A stretch of 64,000 nucleotides of DNA from Saprospiraceae bacterium. GTDB taxonomy: Bacteria > Bacteroidota > Bacteroidia > Chitinophagales > Saprospiraceae. The translations under genes and the position numbers were made by a program. Shown in pieces: positions 9,262 through 17,830 of the stretch. How positions within the stretch are numbered: the first letter of the stretch is position 1; each line of letters begins with the position of its first letter. The DNA lies in NCBI GenBank assembly GCA_041392805.1, contig JAWKLJ010000001.1, positions 4,154,001 to 4,218,000 of the forward strand, given 5' to 3'. The notes under the pieces are model-generated. The model had not been told where the DNA came from, made no database searches, and was given only the letters and a program-made list of their open reading frames with translations.

Positions 9262-9349
9262 GGGCGATTAGCTCAGTTGGTTCAGCGCATCCCGATTTTA
9301 ATCGGGAGGGTCGGGATCAGGAGGAGCAAAGCGGCCAAAGCAAGATAAA
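9262..9349 (+). pseudogene. tRNA-Val-derived pseudo-tRNA, tandem unit 2 (88 bp)
   Basis: A second copy of the preceding unit, exactly 88 bp on and nearly identical (differences in the palindrome loop, TT for TC, and a few bases of the purine-rich tail). It runs directly into the intact tRNA-Val with no spacer, so the three units share one 88-bp phase. Confidence 0.8.
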
Positions 9350-9427
9350 GGGCGATTAGCTCAGTTGGTTCAGAGCACCTGGTTTACACCCAGGGGGTCG
9401 GGAGTTCGAGTCTCTCATCGCCCACCA
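9350..9427 (+). tRNA. tRNA-Val, anticodon TAC
   Basis: A full cloverleaf can be drawn. The acceptor stem GGGCGAT pairs with ATCGCCC, the D-arm is GCTC/GAGC, and the anticodon stem CCTGG/CCAGG encloses the loop TTTACAC with TAC at positions 34-36. The T-arm is GGGAG-TTCGAGT-CTCTC (one G-U pair). The discriminator is A and CCA is encoded (9425-9427). It is the only intact tRNA in the window. Confidence 0.95.
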
Positions 9428-9453
9428 AGGCTTCCCGAAAGGAAGCCTTTTTT
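9427..9453 (+). terminator. Rho-independent terminator after tRNA-Val
   Basis: The stem AAGGCTTCC (9427-9435) and GGAAGCCTT (9441-9449) has the loop CGAAA and is followed by a T-run to 9453. It starts on the last base of the encoded CCA end. An identical copy lies 357 bp downstream. Confidence 0.8.
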
Positions 9454-9469
9454 AATTTATCACAAGCAG

Positions 9470-9715
9470 ATGTATTACCTATACATACTCTATTCTGCGG
9501 AATTGGACAAGTACTACGTAGGTTCAAGCAGCGTAAGTATAGCATCTCGCCTACAAGAACATTTGTATGACCATAAAGGCTTCACGGGCCGAGCCAAAGA
9601 TTGGGAGCTTAAATATTGGGAATCCTATCCAAGTAAAGGCGAGGCCTATGCTCGTGAGCGTCAAATAAAGCGCTGGAAGTCACGGAAGCTAATCGAGCAG
9701 TTGATTGTCGATTAG
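9470..9715 (+). CDS. GIY-YIG nuclease-like protein (UPF0213 type) behind tRNA-Val
   Basis: An 81-residue protein starting 'MYYLYILYS', with the GIY-YIG core as 'LYILYS..LDKYYVGSS', the conserved Arg in 'IASRLQEH' and a C-terminal 'ARERQIKRWKSRKLIEQL'. A longer in-frame start at 9365 would translate the tRNA itself and is rejected. UPF0213/YhbQ-like single-domain GIY-YIG proteins are predicted nucleases. The last codons (..'IVD' stop) are made from the beginning of the tRNA-like copy at 9706, so gene and tRNA copy overlap. It lies just past the tRNA terminator and would need its own promoter or read-through. Confidence 0.8.
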   Translation: MYYLYILYSAELDKYYVGSSSVSIASRLQEHLYDHKGFTGRAKDWELKYWESYPSKGEAYARERQIKRWKSRKLIEQLIVD

Positions 9716-9784
9716 CTCAGTTGGTTCAGCGCATCCCGATTTTAATCGGGAGGGTCGGGAGTTCGAGTCTCTCATCGCCCACCA
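9706..9784 (+). pseudogene. Damaged tRNA-Val copy with replaced anticodon arm
   Basis: The T-arm, 3' acceptor strand and CCA match the intact tRNA-Val 357 bp upstream. The anticodon arm is the palindrome TCCCGATT-TT-AATCGGGA (an 8-nt loop on a 5-bp stem, not a valid 7-nt anticodon loop). The 5' acceptor strand is TGTCGAT, giving two mismatches against ATCGCCC. It looks like a recombinant of pseudo-unit 2 with the 3' half of the good tRNA. Charging is unlikely. Confidence 0.75.
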
Positions 9785-9810
9785 AGGCTTCCCGAAAGGA
9801 AGCCTTTTTT
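9784..9810 (+). terminator. Duplicate of the tRNA-Val terminator
   Basis: The same stem, CGAAA loop and T-run as at 9427, displaced by 357 bp as part of the duplicated unit. Confidence 0.7.
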
Positions 9811-9826
9811 AATTTATCACAAGCAG

Positions 9827-9937
9827 ATGTATTACCTATACATACTCTATTCTGCGGAATTGGACAAGTACTACGTAGGTTCAAGCAGCGTAAGTATAGC
9901 ATCTCGCCTACAAGAACATTTGTATAACCATAAAGGA
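9827..9937 (+). pseudogene. Truncated second copy of the GIY-YIG gene
   Basis: The first 37 codons repeat the gene at 9470, with a single amino-acid change visible (N for D in 'HLYNHKG'). Homology then stops at 9937 and the frame runs on into unrelated sequence up to 10048, overlapping the end of the ThuA gene on the other strand. Arg-containing helix residues are present but the C-terminal 'RERQIKRWK' part is lost, so it should be inactive. The near-identity to the full copy points to a recent duplication. Confidence 0.8.
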
Positions 9938-10024
9938 CAGATTCTGGGAACCGAAAATCCTGGGTTTCCTTCCCCTCTCAATCATTTAGCGCCTTTTTCG
10001 GCCTTCCGACAGATGAATAATACC

Positions 10025-11059
10025 TTACCTAGTCGTGGCCCCACGTAAAACGAGAGGGTCGAAGCGGTAGGGTGATTCCCCGGCGGCCCATGCCATCCCT
10101 CGGAGGAGGAGTATCCGGAAATAAGGATCGTCGAAAGTCCAGGTGTAGTGCCCCAAAATACAGCCGAAAATTCGTCCCTTTCCATATTCATAAGTCCAAA
10201 ACATCGGTTCATCCTTTGTGGGTTCTGCGGGCCATTTCTGTTGGATGGCTTGCATGTTGCTGAAATCAATCTTTCCGTCTTTATCGCGGAGGGCGAAATT
10301 GCCTACGGTCTCCTTCGAAGTGCCGATGATGGTCACTTTCGAGCGGTCCCCATACAAGGGCCAATAGGCTTCATCCATAAAATACAGTTGTTTTGGAAGC
10401 CCGAAGCTAATAGGATGGTTTGTTTTGGAAATATCAAGATTTACGGGTCCGTGGCGCCATCTAGTGTAATCCCAATTCCAACTCAAGCCGATCAAGCCAG
10501 CCACTTCGTCCTCAAGGCCAGTTCCGTCGGCGACAACACAACTCTGATGGATGACGACAAATCCGCCCCCACGTGACAAAAAACCATCCAGTTCTTCATT
10601 CCGCTCCCCGCTCCAGTTCACCACAGAAAATGCGACGATCAGATCAGCGTTCTGGAACTGTTCCTTGGAGGGCCATTCCCAGGCAGTTTCGACCTTGACA
10701 TTAGGCGCCCCGGCCTTCATCTGCTCGCGGTCTACCTGGTTTGCAGGTCCAAACATATTTATCTGAACCGAGTCACTACTGCTGTCCACGCCACCCAGAA
10801 GCACCGCCCAATTCTTCTGCCAGAGGGGATAGTCATGCTCATTAAGGCCATGATCTTTTTCACTGGCAAGCAGGACCAGGTGAAGATCGCGAAGATGCTC
10901 TCCGGAAATCCTGGGGGCTTTGGCCAAAACCGATTCGACCTCGCTATGGCTGCGGGGATCAGGTGGATCGGGATGATTCTGAGCTTGCGCAGTGGTGATC
11001 GATGCAAAAATCACAGCGACGGTACAAATGAACGAATAGCTTTTTTTTAATGTGGTCAT
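10025..11059 (-). CDS. ThuA domain-containing exported protein
   Basis: A 344-residue protein with an N-terminal signal peptide ending 'ASITTAQAQ'. The body is ThuA-like (a class I glutamine-amidotransferase-like fold): 'LLASEKDHGLNEHDYPLW', 'LDGFLSRGGGFVVIHQSC', 'RHGPVNLDISKTNHPISFGLP', 'WTYEYGKGRIFGCILGHYTWTFDDPYFR'. ThuA proteins accompany sugar or disaccharide utilisation but have no firm reaction. A purine-rich GGAGAA lies 6 nt before the ATG. Its base composition is visibly richer in G and C than its neighbours, and its 3' end abuts the truncated GIY-YIG copy, which suggests this gene and the tRNA rearrangement meet at a junction (inference). Confidence 0.85.
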   Translation of the reverse strand: MTTLKKSYSFICTVAVIFASITTAQAQNHPDPPDPRSHSEVESVLAKAPRISGEHLRDLHLVLLASEKDHGLNEHDYPLWQKNWAVLLGGVDSSSDSVQINMFGPANQVDREQMKAGAPNVKVETAWEWPSKEQFQNADLIVAFSVVNWSGERNEELDGFLSRGGGFVVIHQSCVVADGTGLEDEVAGLIGLSWNWDYTRWRHGPVNLDISKTNHPISFGLPKQLYFMDEAYWPLYGDRSKVTIIGTSKETVGNFALRDKDGKIDFSNMQAIQQKWPAEPTKDEPMFWTYEYGKGRIFGCILGHYTWTFDDPYFRILLLRGMAWAAGESPYRFDPLVLRGATTR

Positions 11060-11549
11060 GGTTCTTCTCCGTATTTTTTCAGTTCTAGGAAATGCTCTCG
11101 AATAACATTAGCAACGCTAGTGCGCTGACTGTTGATTGACAACTTTTGACTGACGACTACTGTCCGGCCTCAGACGGATAGCCCCTAAAATGAAAGCAAT
11201 ATAATCATTTACAGATGAGAAAATCGAACGTAAAGCGTGCCTAAATTTAGTTTCTAATTATCAACCTTCATTTAATATGAAGTGGGAATAGGCTTATTGC
11301 CTTTCCCTCTCTGAACCACGATTTGGAGCCGATTCATTCATCGTACATTTTGATAAGATCGATAGTGTAATGTATGCAGAGGGAAGAAAAATTTCAGGTA
11401 TACCGATTTATTTACCTTTATTTCTGGATAGAAGTGAAGCGTACATCAGGGAGCGTTAGATCAAGGGTTGGAATAAAAGGGCCTTGTCTCCACTACCTCT
11501 TCCCCTCCACTACCTCCACGTCCCCAAAAACCTGGAATGAACAAGCGAA
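11060..11549. other. 490-nt intergenic region, no gene supported
   Basis: It lies between the SDR gene's end and the ThuA start, both minus strand. Only short frames occur, for example one of 64 codons at 11374-11568 that overlaps the SDR stop and lacks any recognisable content. I see no tRNA, riboswitch or clear promoter. The ThuA leader should start within the left 100 nt. Confidence 0.4.
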
Positions 11550-12296
11550 TTACCCTCGCCCCGCATAAGGCATTTTGCTCGCCATAATCGTTACAAAAGG
11601 CATATTCACATCAAGTGGCAAATTGGCCAGATGGACAATCGTGGCGGCCACATGAGCTACATCTATTACAGGTTCGATAGCAATCGTTCCGTCTGCCTGG
11701 AGTACACCTGATGGCATTTTTTTTGCCATATCCGTTAATGCATTTCCAATGTCGATTTGACTGCAAACAATATTGTATTTTCGACCATCAAGCGTTGTTG
11801 ATTTAGTGAGACCGGTCATGGCGTGTTTAGTAGCCGTATATGGAGCTGAATTGGGGCGTGGCACATGTGCTGAAATGGAGCCATTATTGATAATCCTTCC
11901 CCCTTGTGGGTTTTGATTTTTCATCATTTTGAAGGCCTCCTGGGTACAAAGGAAGCTACCGGTAAGGTTGGTCGCCAATACTGTATTCCATTGTTCTATG
12001 GTGATCTCTTCTAGCAGTAAACCAGGGACATTAGTACCCGCATTATTGAAAAGTAAATCAAGTCGTCCAAATTGGGCCTTGACCTGCGCAAATAAATGGC
12101 GTACATCATTTGGTTTAGTGATGTCCGTCGGGATGGCTACAGCAAATTTACCTAAAGGGCCCGCTGCATTGATGGTTGTTTGCAACTGCTCCTGTTTTCG
12201 GCCAGCTAATACGACTGTATATCCTTCATTTAATAAGGCCAGGGCCGTACTCTTTCCTATTCCTGAGCCGGCCCCGGTGATAATCGCAATTTTCAT
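11550..12296 (-). CDS. Short-chain dehydrogenase/reductase (SDR)
   Basis: A 248-residue classical SDR. The cofactor motif 'TGAGSGIGKS' (residues 7-16), 'NNAG' (85-88), and the catalytic Ser near 140 with Y153-x3-K157 are all present. Members oxidise or reduce alcohols and ketones with NAD(P). No signal peptide. It is followed in the same direction, 13 nt upstream, by the start of a membrane-protein gene, so the two may be co-transcribed. Substrate unknown. Confidence 0.9.
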   Translation of the reverse strand: MKIAIITGAGSGIGKSTALALLNEGYTVVLAGRKQEQLQTTINAAGPLGKFAVAIPTDITKPNDVRHLFAQVKAQFGRLDLLFNNAGTNVPGLLLEEITIEQWNTVLATNLTGSFLCTQEAFKMMKNQNPQGGRIINNGSISAHVPRPNSAPYTATKHAMTGLTKSTTLDGRKYNIVCSQIDIGNALTDMAKKMPSGVLQADGTIAIEPVIDVAHVAATIVHLANLPLDVNMPFVTIMASKMPYAGRG

Positions 12297-12309
12297 ATGT
12301 TGAAATCGT

Positions 12310-12852
12310 TTATTTTTCCCTTGGTAGCCACCAGCCTAGCCAGGCACCCGCTAGCCCCCATTGGACAACAGCATCTATCAAATCGGGTATACTATTGGTT
12401 TCGTACCAGATGCTGTTTAGATAATTGATGGTAAAATAACCAATTAATCCAATGGCAAGAGAGGAAAGTAAAGCCGTTTTCATATCTAGGTTAGCCATTT
12501 TTAGGAGTAGCCAGGCCAGCAGAAGGGCAGATATAAAATCAATTGCCCAACCTCTGAGCATATTCATCCCCATATTATTGGACAGTGATTTGTGGTAGGA
12601 AACCATGGCCCAGGGTTTTCCAATACTTTCATTCATCATGGTCTGTTGGTCGGCCTGGGAGGCATCCATAGGTGCTCTTGGTAAAAAATAAAAGCCTTCT
12701 TCGAGGTTTTCTTCTAATACTTTAAGAATGGCGTCTTGCTTCTCGGTATAGGCCATTTGATTGTTGTGAATACCTATCAAAGCAAAAGATAGAAATTGCC
12801 AAATGAAAAGAATCAAAGAGCCAACTAAAGCCCCAATAATTAATTTTTTCAT
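12310..12852 (-). CDS. Uncharacterised membrane protein with four likely TM helices
   Basis: A 180-residue protein: one TM helix at the N-terminus (about 3-27), a roughly 65-residue loop outside the membrane containing 'FYFLPRAPMDASQADQ', then helices at about 102-120, 127-145 and 160-175. I do not recognise a family. It is the first gene of the pair with the SDR (13-nt gap) and is divergent from the Gfo/Idh operon across a 210-nt AT-rich spacer. Confidence 0.6.
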   Translation of the reverse strand: MKKLIIGALVGSLILFIWQFLSFALIGIHNNQMAYTEKQDAILKVLEENLEEGFYFLPRAPMDASQADQQTMMNESIGKPWAMVSYHKSLSNNMGMNMLRGWAIDFISALLLAWLLLKMANLDMKTALLSSLAIGLIGYFTINYLNSIWYETNSIPDLIDAVVQWGLAGAWLGWWLPREK

Positions 12853-13062
12853 GATGTGTTAGTTAAATAGGTGGTTTAAAGCTAAATTAGTACACCTTAA
12901 AAATACAAACAAAAACAAGTAATAAAAATAAATTAAACACAAAATGTTTTTATTTTTTTAATCATACGGCTTTTTGCTTGGGTTTTTTAACACTGGAAGG
13001 GATAGAATAGCGATGTAAGGATGGAACATTATATTATAAATGTAATCAAATAAGGTCATAAA

Positions 13063-14076
13063 ATGAAAAGACGAAAATTTATCGAAGCGACTTCCGTCGC
13101 TAGCACTGGTTTGGCCCTGGTTCAACCGCAGCTTTTTTCTAATACAGCTCTCTTTCCCGACCAGCGTAAATCTATCGGGATAATTGGATTAGACACTTCT
13201 CACGCGGTAGCTTTTACCAAAATACTCAATGAGGAAACACCTACAGAAGATGTAGCTGGTTTTCGGGTTACCCATGCCTTCCCTCGTGGTAGTTGGGATA
13301 TCGAATCCAGTACGAGTAGAATCCCGGCGTATACCGAAGAAATCAAGACCCTGGGGGTGAAAATTGTAAACTCAATTCCGGATTTGCTAAAAGAAGTGGA
13401 TTTTGTGTTGTTGGAAACAAACGATGGGCGACTTCATTTAGACCAGGCACTACAAGTATTTGAGGCGGGTAAACCTGTTTTTATTGATAAACCTTTGGCG
13501 GCTAGTTTGAAGGATGTATTGACTATTTTTTCCGCAGCGGAGCGATACAAAGTCCCCGTTTTTTCTGCCTCTTCTTTGCGATTTTCGCCAACGACTATGG
13601 CTATTGCAAAGGGAGAAAAAATCGGCAAAGTGCTGGGTGCAGATACCTATTCGCCTGCCAAGATAGAGGAAACCCATCCAGATCTTTTTTGGTATGGAAT
13701 TCATGGCGTAGAATCACTGTGTACCCTAATGGGAATAGGCTGTAAACAAGTTCGACGCATTTATAAAGAAGGCGTAGATATGGTCATAGGGGAGTGGGAA
13801 GATGGACGGATAGGTACTTTTCGTGGTATTCGGGAAGGAAAGCAGACCTATGGCGGTACAGCATTTGGTACAGAGGGCGTTGCTGCAGCTGGCCTATACG
13901 AAGGGTATCGTCCCTTGGTGGTGGAAATTGTTAAATTTTTTCAAACCGGAATTCCGCCTGTGAGCGCAGAAGAAACGATCGAAATTTTTACTTTTATGGA
14001 AGCCGCTGAAGAGAGTAAGCGAAGCAACGGTGGCCCAGTCAGCTTAAAAGAAGTGTTAGCATCTGTTCAGAAATAA
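13063..14076 (+). CDS. Gfo/Idh/MocA family oxidoreductase, exported (first of pair)
   Basis: 337 residues. The N-terminus 'MKRRKFIEAT..ASTGLALV' is a twin-arginine-type signal (RRKF). A Rossmann start 'SIGIIGLDTSHAVAF' follows, with the conserved lysine motif as 'FIDKPLA' (family EKP). Family members oxidise or isomerise sugars and polyols with NAD(P), and periplasmic Tat-exported forms carry a bound cofactor. The substrate is not given by sequence. It leads a three-gene unit (gap of 15 nt to the next gene), with the second oxidoreductase and a GH92 mannosidase downstream, pointing to catabolism of a mannose-containing glycan (inference). Confidence 0.85.
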   Translation: MKRRKFIEATSVASTGLALVQPQLFSNTALFPDQRKSIGIIGLDTSHAVAFTKILNEETPTEDVAGFRVTHAFPRGSWDIESSTSRIPAYTEEIKTLGVKIVNSIPDLLKEVDFVLLETNDGRLHLDQALQVFEAGKPVFIDKPLAASLKDVLTIFSAAERYKVPVFSASSLRFSPTTMAIAKGEKIGKVLGADTYSPAKIEETHPDLFWYGIHGVESLCTLMGIGCKQVRRIYKEGVDMVIGEWEDGRIGTFRGIREGKQTYGGTAFGTEGVAAAGLYEGYRPLVVEIVKFFQTGIPPVSAEETIEIFTFMEAAEESKRSNGGPVSLKEVLASVQK

Positions 14077-14091
14077 ACTAAAAGAAACAAA

Positions 14092-15444
14092 ATGAATTCC
14101 AAAATTTCCCGCCGAAAATTCATGGCTACCAGCACTGCTACGGCGCTAGGAACAGGCCTAGCTGCCCACCCATTCGCCATTTTTGCCGATGGTGCCCCCG
14201 CCCGTAAAATTACGGTTGCCATCATGGGCATCCGAAGCCGTGGGAATGCCTTGGCTACGGCCTTTGCCTCGCAGCCCGATTGCGAAATAGCTTATCTATG
14301 TGATGTAGATAGCCGTTATTTTGAAAATACACTAAAGGCCATTGAGCCACTACAGAAACGAAAACCAAAACTGGAGAAGGATATTAGAAAGGTACTGGAA
14401 GACAAGGATGTCGATGCCCTGGTCATCGCCGCGCCTGACCATTGGCATGCGCCGGCGGCCATTATGGCCTGCCAGGCGGGAAAACATGTTTACGTTGAAA
14501 AACCTTGCAGCCACAATCCTAAAGAAGGAGAACTGTTGGTTCAGGCCGCACGAAAATACCAGCGTGTTGTTCAAATGGGTAACCAACGTAGGTCATGGCC
14601 TAATGTGATGGCGGGTATTCAGGATTTACAGGCGGGGGTCATCGGAAGGGTATACTATGCCAGAGGGTGGTACACCAATACGCGAGAATCAATTGGGTTT
14701 GGAAAAACAACTGCTGCTCCTGATTATTTGGATTTTGATCTTTGGCAGGGACCTGCTCCACGAAAGCCTTACCAGGATAACCTGCATCCGTATAATTGGC
14801 ATTGGTTTTGGCATTGGGGTACGGGGGAATCGCTCAATAATGGCACCCATTTCCTGGATTTGATGCGTTGGGGATTAGGGGTGAATTATCCAAGCCGAGT
14901 GGTGTCTACCGGAGGGCGTTATCATTTCAAAGATGATTGGCAAACACCTGATACCCAAATTATTTCCTTGGATTTTGAAGAAGAAAAGAGTATAAGTTGG
15001 GAAAGCCGTAGTTGTAATAGCTTTCCCTTGAATGGCACCAGTGCTGGCGTTATTTTTCATGGAGAAGGTGGGACCATGATTATTCCAAGCGGAAATGAAT
15101 ATGCCGTTTATGATAATAGCAGGGCAGCTAAACTGATTAAGAAGGTGGATGAATCGGCAAAGGAAAATAATCGTCCAGACGCGCAAAATACGGTAGGCCC
15201 CGGGGAGTGGTTTGACGGCTTGCATGTGCTCAATTTTTTGCAAAGTATCAGGGAGGGAGAGCGCCTTCATAGTGAAATCGAAGAGGGGCACAAAAGTGTT
15301 TTATTATGCCAATTAGGTAATATTGCTTACCGGACCGGCAGGGCTTTAAACATTGATCAGCGAAATGGCCACATCATTGGAGACCCTGAAGCGATGAACC
15401 TGTGGAGTCGAACTTATGAACCTGGGTGGGAAATTAATGTATAA
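14092..15444 (+). CDS. Gfo/Idh/MocA family oxidoreductase, Tat-exported (second of pair)
   Basis: 450 residues with a clear Tat signal ('SRRKFMATSTATALGTG..AAHPFAIFADGA'). Rossmann region 'VAIMGIRSRGNALA', active-site region 'DHWHAPAAIMACQAGKHVYVEKPCSHNPKE' with the canonical EKP, then the C-terminal substrate domain. The length matches the long subfamily often annotated next to glycoside hydrolases in Bacteroidota and Planctomycetota. It belongs to the operon 13063-17739, 30 nt before the GH92 gene. Confidence 0.9.
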   Translation: MNSKISRRKFMATSTATALGTGLAAHPFAIFADGAPARKITVAIMGIRSRGNALATAFASQPDCEIAYLCDVDSRYFENTLKAIEPLQKRKPKLEKDIRKVLEDKDVDALVIAAPDHWHAPAAIMACQAGKHVYVEKPCSHNPKEGELLVQAARKYQRVVQMGNQRRSWPNVMAGIQDLQAGVIGRVYYARGWYTNTRESIGFGKTTAAPDYLDFDLWQGPAPRKPYQDNLHPYNWHWFWHWGTGESLNNGTHFLDLMRWGLGVNYPSRVVSTGGRYHFKDDWQTPDTQIISLDFEEEKSISWESRSCNSFPLNGTSAGVIFHGEGGTMIIPSGNEYAVYDNSRAAKLIKKVDESAKENNRPDAQNTVGPGEWFDGLHVLNFLQSIREGERLHSEIEEGHKSVLLCQLGNIAYRTGRALNIDQRNGHIIGDPEAMNLWSRTYEPGWEINV

Positions 15445-15474
15445 AACTAATTTTCGACGCTAATAAGTAAACCT

Positions 15475-17739
15475 ATGAATTTGCGCTTTTTTATGTTCCT
15501 TACCCTAGTGGTGAGCCTATGGCAATGTGAACCTCAATCAGATGTGTCCTTGGATTTAGTTATCGATCCTATTCCTTTTGTAGACCCATTTATCGGGACG
15601 GGTTTTCATGGACATACTTTTCCAGGAGCTTCTTTGCCTTACGGCATGGTGCAACTTAGTCCTGATACCCGACTTCCTGGATGGGATGCTTCCAGCGGCT
15701 ATCATTTTTCGGATTCGACGATTTATGGCTTTTCGCATACCCATCTGAGCGGAACAGGAATAGGCGATATGGGAGATATTCTGTTTCTGCCCTATACAGG
15801 ACCGGAGGAAGATCAGCTAATTGGTTTTTTTGAAAAAGATAAAGAAGACGCCAAGGTGGGGTACTATCAAGTTGAATTATCGAATTATGGCGTTAAGGCG
15901 GAATTGACGAGTACGCTCAGAACGGGAATGCACCGTTATACTTACCAAGCAGGGCAGGAGCAGAAGCTATTAATTGATCTGGGGCACATTCTTCAGGCAA
16001 ATTGGGGACACAAAAGTGTTCATGGTGAAATGGAGCTGGTTGATCAGCAGACCATACGAGGCATGCGCAAGTCTAGCGGTTGGGCCTTTGATCATCCGGT
16101 TTATTTCTATGCAAAGTTTTCTTCACCATTCGACATTGTTGAAGTCAAAGATGGCAAGGAGGTTAAAGCCAAAGACCAACTTTCGGGGACGAGCTTGCGG
16201 GTTTCGTTTGCTTTTCCAGAAAATAAATCCCCGGAATTACTCATAAAAGTAGGCATATCTTCGGTCAGTGCGGAAGGAGCTCAACGCAATCTGGAAGCCG
16301 AAAACCCGAATTGGGAATTTGACAAAATTCGGCAAACAGCAGTAGAAGTATGGCGAAAAGCATTAGGCAAAATTTCAGTTGAAAGTTCAGATAAGCACAT
16401 CCTAAAGACCTTTTACACGGCACTATACCATAGCATGCTTGCGCCCATGACAGCCCAGGATGTGGATGGTCAGTATAGAGGCATGGATAAAAACATCCAC
16501 CAGGCACCAGCTGGATTTACCAACTATACTGTTTTTTCCTTATGGGATACGTTCAGGGCATTGCATCCTCTTAAAAGCATTATTGATCAAAAGCGAACAG
16601 GGGATTGGGTGCAGGCATTACTCCAAAAATACAAGGAGGGTGGCATTTTACCTAAGTGGCCCTTGGCTGCGAATTACACAGGTACGATGGTCGGCTATCC
16701 CGCAGTAGCCGTGATCGCCGATGCCATGGTGAAAGGCATTGAGGGATTTGACCGCTCATTGGCATTAGAGGCTGCCGTCTATAGTTCGGAATACCACCCT
16801 GAGGCTATCTCGAAATTGCCAGAGCCCCGGGCAAAGGATTTGATGCCAAAGCACCTCGATTTTATCGCTAAAATGGGCTATATCCCAGCAGATTCAGTTG
16901 GCCAATCGGTTTCTTATGGATTGGAATGTGCTTATTATGATTGGTGTATTTCGCGAATTGCGCTACAGGTAGGAGATACGGATACGGCTGAAAAATACGC
17001 CAGACGCAGCTTGAATTACCAACAGTATTTTGACAAAAGCATAGGGTTTATGCGTGGAAAATTGGCCAATGGCGAATGGATGGAGCCGTTTGACCCCTAT
17101 CATTCCGATCACGATAACAGCCCCTTTGTAGAAGGAAATGCCTGGCAGTGGTCTTGGTTTGTACCGCATGATGTAGATGGTTTTATTGCTCTAATGGGTG
17201 GAAAAGCAGCTTTTGCCACCAAAATGGACAGCCTTTTTTCCACGGATTCTGCCATAGCTGGAGAAAATGCCTCTGCTGATATTACCGGCCTTATTGGACA
17301 ATATGCCCATGGAAATGAACCTAGCCATCATGTGATTTACTTCTATAATTATTTAGGACAAGCCTATAAAACCCAGGAAAAAATTGATGAGGTACTGCAA
17401 AACCTCTATAGTGCGACGCCTGAAGGCATTTCCGGCAATGAGGATTGTGGTGCCATGTCGGCTTGGTACGTGATGAATGCCCTTGGTTTTTATCAAGTTT
17501 GTCCAGGAAAACCTGAATACGCAATAGGCAGACCGATTGTAGATAAGGCAATTATCCATCTGGAAAATGGGAAATCTTTTCAAATTGTCGTAGAAAACAA
17601 TAGCCCTCTTAACAAATATGTGGAGGAAGTAAGCCTGAATGGTCAACCTTTGAGCCAGCCTTTTTTCGATCATTTTGATCTCATGAATGGCGGGGTATTG
17701 AAGTTTAAAATGTCGGATGCATTATCTTTAAATGAATAA
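15475..17739 (+). CDS. GH92 family glycosyl hydrolase (alpha-mannosidase), lipoprotein
   Basis: 754 residues. A short hydrophobic leader ends in a possible lipobox cysteine C18 ('LWQC'). The N-terminal GH92 signature 'DPFIGTGFHGHTFPGAS.PYGMVQLSPDTR' and the C-terminal 'GNEDCGAMSAWYVMNALGFYQV.PG' with 'YAIGRP' are strong. GH92 enzymes are Ca-dependent exo-alpha-mannosidases, mostly alpha-1,2 but also 1,3, 1,4 and 1,6. Full length for the family. It is the last gene of the oxidoreductase operon: surface or periplasmic release of mannose followed by oxidation is the plausible joint role. Confidence 0.93.
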   Translation: MNLRFFMFLTLVVSLWQCEPQSDVSLDLVIDPIPFVDPFIGTGFHGHTFPGASLPYGMVQLSPDTRLPGWDASSGYHFSDSTIYGFSHTHLSGTGIGDMGDILFLPYTGPEEDQLIGFFEKDKEDAKVGYYQVELSNYGVKAELTSTLRTGMHRYTYQAGQEQKLLIDLGHILQANWGHKSVHGEMELVDQQTIRGMRKSSGWAFDHPVYFYAKFSSPFDIVEVKDGKEVKAKDQLSGTSLRVSFAFPENKSPELLIKVGISSVSAEGAQRNLEAENPNWEFDKIRQTAVEVWRKALGKISVESSDKHILKTFYTALYHSMLAPMTAQDVDGQYRGMDKNIHQAPAGFTNYTVFSLWDTFRALHPLKSIIDQKRTGDWVQALLQKYKEGGILPKWPLAANYTGTMVGYPAVAVIADAMVKGIEGFDRSLALEAAVYSSEYHPEAISKLPEPRAKDLMPKHLDFIAKMGYIPADSVGQSVSYGLECAYYDWCISRIALQVGDTDTAEKYARRSLNYQQYFDKSIGFMRGKLANGEWMEPFDPYHSDHDNSPFVEGNAWQWSWFVPHDVDGFIALMGGKAAFATKMDSLFSTDSAIAGENASADITGLIGQYAHGNEPSHHVIYFYNYLGQAYKTQEKIDEVLQNLYSATPEGISGNEDCGAMSAWYVMNALGFYQVCPGKPEYAIGRPIVDKAIIHLENGKSFQIVVENNSPLNKYVEEVSLNGQPLSQPFFDHFDLMNGGVLKFKMSDALSLNE

Positions 17740-17830
17740 AGGAACTATCTTGTTTAAGTCTCGGTTTTGTTGAAATAGTATGTGTTTTAAGGAAAATAAT
17801 ATTGAAATACAAATCTCCAAAACCGAATCT

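Noticed and set aside
9174..9349. CRISPR-like array from the 88-bp repeats
   Set aside because: Only two contiguous units without unique spacers, and they are tRNA-derived; no cas genes in the window.
9365..9469. N-terminal extension of the GIY-YIG protein
   Set aside because: It would be a translation of the tRNA-Val sequence and its terminator; the ATG at 9470 gives the normal family start.
11374..11568. 64-codon plus-strand frame between ThuA and the SDR
   Set aside because: Overlaps the SDR stop, has no recognisable content, no ribosome site and a low-complexity Pro/Ser/Thr end.
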